Shown: positions 49,301 to 61,300 of the stretch, one piece after another
Layout: every line of letters begins with the position of its first letter
Position numbering within the stretch: the first letter of the stretch is position 1
Assembly: GCF_021462225.1 (NCBI RefSeq)
Contig: NC_061794.1
Location: 17,439,784 to 17,503,783 of the forward strand
Length of the DNA stretch: 64,000 bases
Direction of reading: 5' to 3'
DNA from: Girardinichthys multiradiatus
Lineage: Eukaryota > Chordata > Actinopteri > Cyprinodontiformes > Goodeidae
The notes under the pieces: model-generated
Told to the model about the DNA's origin: nothing
Databases searched by the model: none
Seen by the model: the letters and a program-made list of their open reading frames with translations, nothing else
Made by a program: the position numbers and the translations under genes

Positions 49301-52300
49301 CTGTTATATTTGGATTTAAAGTTATCTTTTAATTTGACAAATGTGTTTCTTCTGACTGGAAGAAGATGTTAACTTTTTGGAGTAGTTCAGCCAGAGTCCT
49401 GACCTCAATCCAAGGGAGTTAGAAATTAGGGTGATGGAAATGAGGCCTTCCAACTTCAAAAGCTTAAGAGTTTTTTGCAAATAAATTAATTATCAAAATC
49501 AGCAGTGGAAACATACAAAAGGTAGGTCAAACAGCAACTGATAGCTGTAATGTCAGGCATTTTCACCGATTACTGACAAGGCTATCACTAATTTGTGACA
49601 TGCAATTTTTTTCAAAATTCATACATTGTATTAGTATTTTATGAGAGAGGCTTTTACCATGTTTTATCAGAAATACTTTGAAATCTCAATCTTTGAACTG
49701 CATGTACAGGTCCTTCTCAAAATATTAGCATATTGTGATAAAGTTCATTATTTTCCATAATGTCATGATGAAAATTGAACATTCATATATTTTAGATTCA
49801 TTGCACACTAACTGAAATATTTCAGGTCTTTTATTGTCTTAATACGGATGATTTTGGCATACAGCTCATGAAAACCCAAAATTCTTATCTCACAAAATTA
49901 GCATATCATTAAAAGGGTCTCTAAACGAGCTATGAACCTAATCATCTGAATCAACGAGTTAACTCTAAACACCTGCAAAAGATTCCTGAGGCCTTTAAAA
50001 CTCCCAGCCTGGTTCATCACTCAAAACCCCAATCATGGGTAAGACTGCCGACCTGACTGCTGTCCAGAAGGCCACTATTGACACCCTCAAGCAAGAGGGT
50101 AAGACACAGAAAGAAATTTCTGAATGAATAGGCTGTTCCCAGAGTGCTGCATCAAGGCACCTCAGTGGGAAGTCTGTGGGAAGGAAAAAGTGTGGCAGAA
50201 AACGCTGCACAACGAGAAGAGGTGACCGGACCCTGAGGAAGATTGTGGAGAAGGGCCGATTCCAGACCTTGGGGGACCTGCGGAAGCAGTGGACTGAGTC
50301 TGGAGTAGAAACATCCAGAGCCACCGTGCACAGGCGTGTGCAGGAAATGGGCTACAGGTGCCGCATTCCCCAGACCTGGGCTACAGAGAAGCAGCACTGG
50401 ACTGTTGCTCAGTCGTCCAAAGTACTTTTTTCGGATGAAAGCAAATTCTGCATGTCATTCGGAAATCAAGGTGCCAGAGTCTGGAGGAAGACTGGGGAGA
50501 AGGAAATGCCAAAATGCCAGAAGTCCAGTGTCAAGTACCCACAGTCAGTGATGGTCTGGGGTGCCGTGTCAGCTGCTGGTGTTGGTCCACTGTGTTTTAT
50601 CAAGGGCAGGGTCAATGCAGCTAGCTATCAGGAGATTTTGGAGCACTTCATGCTTCCATCTGCTGAAAAGCTTTATGGAGATGAAGATTTCATTTTTCAG
50701 CACGACCTGGCACCTGCTCACAGTGCCAAAACCACTGGTAAATGGTTTACTGACCATGGTATCACTGTACTCAATTGGCCTGCCAACTCTCCTGACCTGA
50801 ACCCCATAAAGAATCTGTGGGATATTGTGAAGAGAACGTTGAGAGACTCAAGACCCAACACTCTGGATGAGCTAAAGGCCGCTATCGAAGCATCCTGGGC
50901 CTCCATAAGACCTCAGCAGTGCCACAGGCTGATTGCCTCCATGCCACGCCGCATTGAAGCAGTCATTTCTGCCAAAGGATTCCCGACCAAGTATTGAGTG
51001 CATAAATGTACATGATTATTTGAAGGTTGACGTTTTTTGTATTAAAAACACTTTTCTTTTATTGGTCGGATGAAATATGCTAATTTTGTGAGATAGGAAT
51101 TTTGGGTTTTCATGAGCTGTATGCCAAAATCATCCGTATTAAGACAATAAAAGACCTGAAATATTTCAGTTAGTGTGCAATGAATCTAAAATATATGAAT
51201 GTTAAATTTTCATCATGACATTATGGAAAATAATGAACTTTAGCACAATATGCTAATATTTTGAGAAGGACCTGTACATCATGCTTGAATTTCTTTTTTT
51301 CTGTGCTTTTATTGTCAGAATCCTGGACTGAAAGTTAAATGCCGTATACACAACCAGCACCCCAAGTGATCAACTAATTATTTGTTGAAAATCAGTCAAT
51401 CCAAGCGTTCATCAGGGTTAGGTGAGGGGATCATCAAATGCATCTCCTCCAGTAAACAGAATCAGGTGCTTCACAGCAATCTCTAAGTTTGCTAAACCAA
51501 CCTAGATTAAAAATACTTTCATCTTTTACCTATTAAGTAGATTACATTTTGTATCTAAATTGATAGTAACTGAATACTTTGTAGGCATGGAGTCAAACAT
51601 GTGCTGAACCAATACTACACATCTTACCTGTTGATTTTCAGTGAGTTGATGAGTTAGCAACTATAGGAACAGGTACTCTAATTATCTGGGTTCCAGTAAA
51701 ACATTCACTGTTGCTAAAGTATTATACCTGTCATTGCTGACGTCAAGAGGTTCCCCCTTCGACATGTCGCTGTTCATGCTTGGAGAAGGAGACACTGGTC
51801 TTTGGTGTTCAGGTGAGCTTTAAAACAAATTGTAGCGTACGTTAAACTTTTATCTAGAGTTGTAACATATTTATAATCCTCTAAAGCATCTGCCGAGCCT
51901 CCGCAATATTTGTAATATATTTTTCTAAATGCATCATAAAGCTCCCAAAGAGTGGTTCAGCTTCTAAATGTTTCATAGAATGAAACAACAAACATTGTGA
52001 AATTCCCTACCGGTGTTCTTCGTCTCTGAAGTTCAAAGGTTCATTCTTAGATATGTTGCTTTTCATGGAAACGCTGCTTGGCGTGGGGGAAACTGGTCTT
52101 TCTTTCCCGGGCCACCTTGAATACAAGTTTTAAAAAGCTTTTAAATTATAACAAAAATATCTATGACAATTTATGTTGAAGTATTACAGCAAAATCTGCT
52201 TTTTACAATAGAGACCAAATGTTAGTGGTCTACGCACACAGATAATAAGAACTACTATTTCTAAATGACATATTTTAACAAGTATATTTTTTAATTATTA

Positions 52301-55300
52301 GGCTCATAACTATCCATACCCCTGTTATATTTGGATTTAAAGTTATCTTTTAATTTGACAAATGTGTTTCTTCTGACTGGAAGAAGATGTTAACTTTTTG
52401 GAGTAGTTCAGCCAGAGTCCTGACCTCAATCCAAGGGAGTTAGAAATTAGGGTGATGGAAATGAGGCCTTCCAACTTCAAAAGCTTAAGAATTTTTTGCA
52501 AATAAATTAATTATCAAAATCAGCAGTGGAAACATACAAAAGGTAGGTAAAACAGCAACTGATAGCTGTAATGTCAGGCATTTTCACCGATTACTGACAA
52601 GGCTATCACTAATTTGTGACATGCAATTTTTTTCAAAATTCATACATTGTATTAGTATTTTATGAGAGAGGCTTTTACCATGTTTTATCAGAAATACTTT
52701 GAAATCTCAATCTTTGAACTGCATGTACAGGTCCTTCTCAAAATATTAGCATATTGTGATAAAGTTCATTATTTTCCATAATGTCATGATGAAAATTTAA
52801 CATTCATATATTTTAGATTCATTGCACACTAACTGAAATATTTCAGGTCTTTTATTGTCTTAATACGGATGATTTTGGCATACAGCTCATGAAAACCCAA
52901 AATTCTTATCTCACAAAATTAGCATATTATTAAAAGGGTCTCTAAACGAGCTATGAACCTAATCATCTGAATCAACGAGTTAACTCTAAACACCTGCAAA
53001 AGATTCCTGAGGCCTTTAAAACTCCCAGCCTGGTTCATCACTCAAAACCCCAATCATGGGTAAGACTGCCGACCTGACTGCTGTCCAGAAGGCCACTATT
53101 GACACCCTCAAGCAAGAGGGTAAGACACAGAAAGAAATTTCTGAATGAATAGGCTGTTCCCAGAGTGCTGCATCAAGGCATCTCAGTGGGAAGTCTGTGG
53201 GAAGGAAAAAGTGTGGCAGAAAACGCTGCACAACGAGAAGAGGTGACCGGACCCTGAGGAAGATTGTGGAGAAGGGCCGATTCCAGACCTTGGGGGACCT
53301 GCGGAAGCAGTGGACTGAGTCTGGAGTAGAAACATCCAGAGCCACCGTGCACAGGCGTGTGCAGGAAATGGGCAAAAGGTGCCACATTCCCCAGGTCAAG
53401 CCACTTTTGAACCAGAAACAGCAGCAGAAGCGCCTGACCTGGGCTACAGAGAAGCAGCACTGGACTGTTGCTCAGTGGTCCAAAGTACTTTTTTCGGATG
53501 AAAGCAAATTCTGCATGTCATTCGGAAATCAAGGTGCCAGAGTCTGGAGGAAGACTGGGGAGAAGGAAATGCCAAAATGCCAGAAGTCCAGTGTCAAGTA
53601 CCCACAGTCAGTGATGGTCTGGGGTGCCGTGTCAGCTGCTGGTGTTGGTCCACTGTGTTTTATCAAGGGCAGGGTCAATGCAGCTAGCTATCAGGAAATT
53701 TTGGAGCACTTCATGCTTCCATCTGCTGAAAAGCTTTATGGAGATGAAGATTTCATTTTTCCGCACGACCTGGCACCTGCTCACAGTGCCAAAACCACTG
53801 GTAAATGGTTTACTGACCATGGTATCACTGTGCTCCATTGGCCTGCCAACTCTCCTGACCTGAACCCCATAGAGAATCTGTGGGATATTGTGAAGAGAAC
53901 GTTGAGAGACTCAAGACCCAACACTCTGGATGAGCTAAAGGCCGCTATCGAAGCATCCTGGGCCTCCATAAGACCTCAGCAGTGCCACAGGCTGATTGCC
54001 TCCATGCCACGCCGCATTGAAGCAGTCATTTCTGTCAAATGATTCCCGACCAAGTATTGAGTGCATAACTGTACATGATTATTTGAAGGTTGACGTTTTT
54101 TGTATTAAAAACACTTTTCTTTTATTGGTCGGATGAAATATGCTAATTTTGTGAGATAGGAATTTTGGGTTTTCATGAGCTGTATGCCAAAATCATCCGT
54201 ATTAAGACAATAAAAGACCTGAAATATTTCAGTTAGTGTGCAATAAATCTAAAATATATGAATGTTAAATTTTCATCATGACATTATGGAAAATAATTAA
54301 CTTTATCACAATATGCTAATATTTTGAAAAGGACCTGTACAGTACAGACTAAAAGTTTGGACACACCTTCTCATTCAAAGAGTTTTCTTTATTTTCATGA
54401 CTACGAATATTGTATCTTCACACTGAAGGCATCAAAACTATGAATTAACACATGTGTAATTATATACTGAACAAAAAAGTGTGAAACAACTGAAAATATG
54501 TCTTATATTCTAGGTTCTTCAAAGTAGCCACCTTTTGCTTTGATTACTGCTCCGCACACTCTTGGCATTCTGTTGATGAGCTTCAAGAGGTAGTTACCTG
54601 AAATGGTTTTCCAACAGTCTTGAAGGAGTTCCCAGAGATGCTTAGCACTTGTTGGCCCTTTTGCCTTCACTCTGAGGTCCAGCTCACCCCAAACCATCTC
54701 GATTGGGTTCAGGTCCTGTAACTGTGGAGGCCAGGTCATCTGGCGCAGCACCCCATCACTCTCCTTCTTGGTCAAATAGCCCTTACACAGCCTGGAGGTG
54801 TGTTTGGGGTCATTGTCCTGTTGAAAAATAAATGATGGTCCAACTAAACGCAAACCGGATGGAATAGCATGCCGCTGCAAGATGCTGTGGTAGCCATGCT
54901 GGTTCAGTATGCCTTCAATTTTGAATAAATACCCAACAGAGTCACCAGCAAAGCACCCCCACACCATCACACCTCCTCATCCATGCTTCACAGTGGGAAC
55001 CAAGCATCCGTTCACCTCTTCTGCGCCGCACAAAGACACGGTGATTGGAACCAAAGATCTCAAACTTGGACTCATCAGACCAAAGCACAGATTTCCACTG
55101 GTCTAATGTCCATTCCTTGTGTTCTTTAGCCCAAACAAGTCTCTTCTGCTTGTTGCCTGTCTTCAGCAGTGGTTTCCTAGCAGCTATTTTACCATGAAGG
55201 CCTGATTCACACAGTCTCCTCTTAACAGTTGTTCTAGAGATGTGTCTGCTGCTAGACCTCTGTGTGGCATTGACCTGTTCTCTAATCTGAGCTGCTGTTA

Positions 55301-58300
55301 ACCTGTGATTTCTGAGGCTGGTGACTCAGATGAACTTATCATCCGCAGCAGAGGTGACTCTTGGTCTTCCTTTCCTGGGGCGGTCCTCATGTGAGCCAGT
55401 TTCTTTGTAGCGCTTGATGGTTTTTGCGACTGCACTTGGGGACACTTTCAAAGTTTTCCCAATTGTTCGGACTGACTGGCCTTCATTTCTTAAAGTAATG
55501 ATGGCCACTTGGTTTTCTTTACTTAGCTGCTTTTTTCTTGGCATAATACAAATTCTAACAGTCTATTCAGTAGGACTATCAGCTGTGTACTGTATCCACC
55601 TCCTGCACAACACAACTGATGGTCCCACCCCATTTATAAGGCTTGAAATCCCACTTATTAAACCTGTGTAGTGAAAACCATTTCAGGTGACTACCTCTTG
55701 AAGCTCATCAACAGAATGCCAAGAGTGTGTGGATCAGTAATCAAAGCAAAAGGAGGCTACTTTGAAGAACCTAGAATATAAGACATATTTTCAGTTGTTT
55801 CATACTTTTTTGTTCAGTATATAATTCCACATGTGTTAATTCATAGTTTTGATGCCTTCAGTGTGAAGCTACAATATTCATAGTCATGAAAGTAAAGACA
55901 ACTCTTTGAATGAGGTGTGTCCAAACTTTTGGTCTGTACTGTATTTTATGTATTTTTAAGGTGTGGCACATTATTTTGCATAACAAAGCCATAACATCAT
56001 TGTGAAAATAACAAATTAGAAATATGTGGTCCTTTTTTATTGTCATGATAGCATGAATTACAACTTTGCTCAATTGCCAGCAGATGAGGCCGTAACATCT
56101 CCCTCAGACATGTTGGTTTTAGTGTCTTCAGTATTTCAGTAAGGATCCATTAGTGGAAAACATTATTTGTCAAAAACTGCCATTTTAACTAGGTTACATA
56201 CATCATGCTTGAATTTCTTTTTTTCTGTGCTTTTATTGTCAGAATCCTGGACTGAAAGTTAAATGCCGTATACACAACCAGCACCCCAAGTGATCAACTA
56301 ATTATTTGTTGAAAATCAGTCAATCCAAGCGTTCATCAGGCATAGGTGAGGGGATCATCAAATGCATCTCCTCCATTAAACAGAATCAGGTGCTTCACAG
56401 CAATCTCTAAGTTTGCTAAACCAACCTAGATTAAAAATACTTTCATCTTTTACCTATTAAGTAGATTACATTTTGTATCTAAATTGATAGTAACTGAATA
56501 CTTTGTAGGCATGGAGTCAAACATGTGCTGAACCAATACTACACATCTTACCTGTTGATTTTCAGTGAGTTGATGAGTTAGCAACTATAGGAACAGGTAC
56601 TCTAATTATCTGGGTTCCAGTAAAACATTCACTGTTGCTAAAGTATTATACCTGTCATTGCTGACGTCAAGAGGTTCCCCCTTCGACATGTCGCTGTTCA
56701 TGCTTGGAGAAGGAGACACTGGTCTTTGGTGTTCAGGTGAGCTTTAAAACAAATTGTAGCGTACGTTAAACTTTTATCTAGAGTTGTAACATATTTATAA
56801 TCCTCTAAAGCATCTGCCGAGCCTCCGCAATATTTGTAATATATTTTTCTAAATGCATCATAAAGCTCCCAAAGAGTGGTTCAGCTTCTAAATGTTTCAT
56901 AGAATGAAACAACAAACATTGTGAAATTCCCTACCGGTGTTCTTCGTCTCTGAAGTTCAAAGGTTCATTCTTAGATATGTTGCTTTTCATGGAAACGCTG
57001 CTTGGCGTGGGGGAAACTGGTCTTTCTTTCCCGGGCCACCTTGAATACAAGTTTTAAAAAGCTTTTAAATTATAACAAAAATATCTATGACAATTTATGT
57101 TGAAGTATTACAGCAAAATCTGCTTTTTACAATAGAGACCAAATGTTAGTGGTCTACGCACACAGATAATAAGAACTACTATTTCTAAATGACATATTTT
57201 AACAAGTATATTTTTTAATTATTAGGCTCATAACTATCCATACCCCTGTTATATTTGGATTTAAAGTTATCTTTTAATTTGACAAATGTGTTTCTTCTGA
57301 CTGGAAGAAGATGTTAACTTTTTGGAGTAGTTCAGCCAGAGTCCTGACCTCAATCCAAGGGAGTTAGAAATTAGGGTGATGGAAATGAGGCCTTCCAACT
57401 TCAAAAGCTTAAGAATTTTTTGCAAATAAATTAATTATCAAAATCAGCAGTGGAAACATACAAAAGGTAGGTAAAACAGCAACTGATAGCTGTAATGTCA
57501 GGCATTTTCACCGATTACTGACAAGGCTATCACTAATTTGTGACATGCAATTTTTTTCAAAATTCATACATTGTATTAGTATTTTATGAGAGAGGCTTTT
57601 ACCATGTTTTATCAGAAATACTTTGAAATCTCAATCTTTGAACTGCATGTACAGGTCCTTCTCAAAATATTAGCATATTGTGATAAAGTTCATTATTTTC
57701 CATAATGTCATGATGAAAATTTAACATTCATATATTTTAGATTCATTGCACACTAACTGAAATATTTCAGGTCTTTTATTGTCTTAATACGGATGATTTT
57801 GGCATACAGCTCATGAAAACCCAAAATTCTTATCTCACAAAATTAGCATATCATTAAAAGGGTCTCTAAACGAGCTATGAACCTAATCATCTGAATCAAC
57901 GAGTTAACTCTAAACACCTGCAAAAGATTCCTGAGGCCTTTAAAACTCCCAGCCTGGTTCATCACTCAAAACCCCAATCATGGGTAAGACTGCCGACCTG
58001 ACTGCTGTCCAGAAGGCCACTATTGACACCCTCAAGCAAGAGGGTAAGACACAGAAAGAAATTTCTGAATGAATAGGCTGTTCCCAGAGTGCTGCATCAA
58101 GGCATCTCAGTGGGAAGTCTGTGGGAAGGAAAAAGTGTGGCAGAAAACGCTGCACAACGAGAAGAGGTGACCGGACCCTAAGGAAGATTGTGGAGAAGGG
58201 CCGATTCCAGACCTTGGGGGACCTGCGGAAGCAGTGGACTGAGTCTGGAGTAGAAACATCCAGAGCCACCGTGCACAGGCGTGTGCAGGAAATGGGCTAC

Positions 58301-61300
58301 AGGTGCCGCATTCCTCAGGTCAAGCCACTTTTGAACCAGAAACAGCAGCAGAAGCGCCTGACCTGGGCTACAGAGAAGCAGCACTGGACTGTTGCTCAGT
58401 GGTCCAAAGTACTTTTTTCGGATGAAAGCAAATTCTGCATGTCATTCGGAAATCAAGGTGCCAGAGTCTGGAGGAAGACTGGGGAGAAGGAAATGCCAAA
58501 ATGCCAGAAGTCCAGTGTCAAGTACCCACAGTCAGTGATGGTCTGGGGTGCCGTGTCAGCTGCTGGTGTTGGTCCACTGTGTTTTATCAAGGGCAGGGTC
58601 AATGCAGCTAGCTATCAGGAAATTTTGGAGCACTTCATGCTTCCATCTGCTGAAAAGCTTTATGGAGATGAAGATTTCATTTTTCCGCACGACCTGGCAC
58701 CTGCTCACAGTGCCAAAACCACTGGTAAATGGTTTACTGACCATGGTATCACTGTGCTCCATTGGCCTGCCAACTCTCCTGACCTGAACCCCATAGAGAA
58801 TCTGTGGGATATTGTGAAGAGAACGTTGAGAGACTCAAGACCCAACACTCTGGATGAGCTAAAGGCCGCTATCGAAGCATCCTGGGCCTCCATAAGACCT
58901 CAGCAGTGCCACAGGCTGATTGCCTCCATGCCACGCCGCATTGAAGCAGTCATTTCTGTCAAATGATTCCCGACCAAGTATTGAATGCATAACTGTACAT
59001 GATTATTTGAAGGTTGACGTTTTTTGTATTAAAAACACTTTTCTTTTATTGGTCGGATGAAATATGCTAATTTTGTGAGATAGGAATTTTGGGTTTTCAT
59101 GAGCTGTATGCCAAAATCATCCGTATTAAGACAATAAAAGACCTGAAATATTTCAGTTAGTGTGCAATAAATCTAAAATATATGAATGTTAAATTTTCAT
59201 CATGACATTATGGAAAATAATTAACTTTATCACAATATGCTAATATTTTGAAAAGGACCTGTACAGTACAGACTAAAAGTTTGGACACACCTTCTCATTC
59301 AAAGAGTTTTCTTTATTTTCATGACTACGAATATTGTATCTTCACACTGAAGGCATCAAAACTATGAATTAACACATGTGTAATTATATACTGAACAAAA
59401 AAGTGTGAAACAACTGAAAATATGTCTTATATTCTAGGTTCTTCAAAGTAGCCACCTTTTGCTTTGATTACTGCTCCGCACACTCTTGGCATTCTGTTGA
59501 TGAGCTTCAAGAGGTAGTTACCTGAAATGGTTTTCCAACAGTCTTGAAGGAGTTCCCAGAGATGCTTAGCACTTGTTGGCCCTTTTGCCTTCACTCTGAG
59601 GTCCAGCTCACCCCAAACCATCTCGATTGGGTTCAGGTCCTGTAACTGTGGAGGCCAGGTCATCTGGCGCAGCACCCCATCACTCTCCTTCTTGGTCAAA
59701 TAGCCCTTACACAGCCTGGAGGTGTGTTTGGGGTCATTGTCCTGTTGAAAAATAAATGATGGTCCAACTAAACGCAAACCGGATGGAATAGCATGACGCT
59801 GCAAGATGCTGTGGTAGCCATGCTGGTTCAGTATGCCTTCAATTTTGAATAAATACCCAACAGAGTCACCAGCAAAGCACCCCCACACCATCACACCTCC
59901 TCATCCATGCTTCACAGTGGGAACCAAGCATCCGTTCACCTCTTCTGCGCCGCACAAAGACACGGTGATTGGAACCAAAGATCTCAAACTTGGACTCATC
60001 AGACCAAAGCACAGATTTCCACTGGTCTAATGTCCATTCCTTGTGTTCTTTAGCCCAAACAAGTCTCTTCTGCTTGTTGCCTGTCTTCAGCAGTGGTTTC
60101 CTAGCAGCTATTTTACCATGAAGGCCTGATTCACACAGTCTCCTCTTAACAGTTGTTCTAGAGATGTGTCTGCTGCTAGACCTCTGTGTGGCATTGACCT
60201 GTTCTCTAATCTGAGCTGCTGTTAACCTGTGATTTCTGAGGCTGGTGACTCAGATGAACTTATCATCCGCAGCAGAGGTGACTCTTGGTCTTCCTTTCCT
60301 GGGGCGGTCCTCATGTGAGCCAGTTTCTTTGTAGCGCTTGATGGTTTTTGCGACTGCACTTGGGGACACTTTCAAAGTTTTCCCAATTGTTCGGACTGAC
60401 TGGCCTTCATTTCTTAAAGTAATGATGGCCACTTGGTTTTCTTTACTTAGCTGCTTTTTTCTTGGCATAATACAAATTCTAACAGTCTATTCAGTAGGAC
60501 TATCAGCTGTGTACTGTATCCACCTCCTGCACAACACAACTGATGGTCCCACCCCATTTATAAGGCTTGAAATCCCACTTATTAAACCTGTGTAGTGAAA
60601 ACCATTTCAGGTGACTACCTCTTGAAGCTCATCAACAGAATGCCAAGAGTGTGTGGATCAGTAATCAAAGCAAAAGGTGGCTACTTTGAAGAACCTAGAA
60701 TATAAGACATATTTTCAGTTGTTTCATACTTTTTTGTTCAGTATATAATTCCACATGTGTTAATTCATAGTTTTGATGCCTTCAGTGTGAAGCTACAATA
60801 TTCATAGTCATGAAAGTAAAGACAACTCTTTGAATGAGGTGTGTCCAAACTTTTGGTCTGTACTGTATTTTATGTATTTTTAAGGTGTGGCACATTATTT
60901 TGCATAACAAAGCCATAACATCATTGTGAAAATAACAAATTAGAAATATGTGGTCCTTTTTTATTGTCATGATAGCATGAATTACAACTTTGCTCAATTG
61001 CCAGCAGATGAGGCCGTAACATCTCCCTCAGACATGTTGGTTTTAGTGTCTTCAGTATTTCAGTAAGGATCCATTAGTGGAAAACATTATTTGTCAAAAA
61101 CTGCCATTTTAACTAGGTTACATACATCATGCTTGAATTTCTTTTTTTCTGTGCTTTTATTGTCAGAATCCTGGACTGAAAGTTAAATGCCGTATACACA
61201 ACCAGCACCCCAAGTGATCAACTAATTATTTGTTGAAAATCAGTCAATCCAAGCGTTCATCAGGCATAGGTGAGGGGATCATCAAATGCATCTCCTCCAT

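Larger units (their letters stand above)
48298..51318. repeat. Segmental duplication unit 1
   Basis: First of four tandem units. It contains one cassette-exon pair and one DD34E Tc1-like element. It is 1903 bp shorter than unit 2: it lacks the second Tc1-like element and about 260 bp beside it, and has a 42-bp deletion in the transposase. Confidence 0.92.
51319..56242. repeat. Segmental duplication unit 2
   Basis: 4924 bp, near-identical to unit 3 (I see only scattered single-base differences). It holds a cassette pair, the DD34E element and the second Tc1-like element on the minus strand. Confidence 0.93.
56243..61166. repeat. Segmental duplication unit 3
   Basis: 4924 bp, exactly the same length as unit 2, with the same insertions and only a few substitutions. 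Confidence 0.93.
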
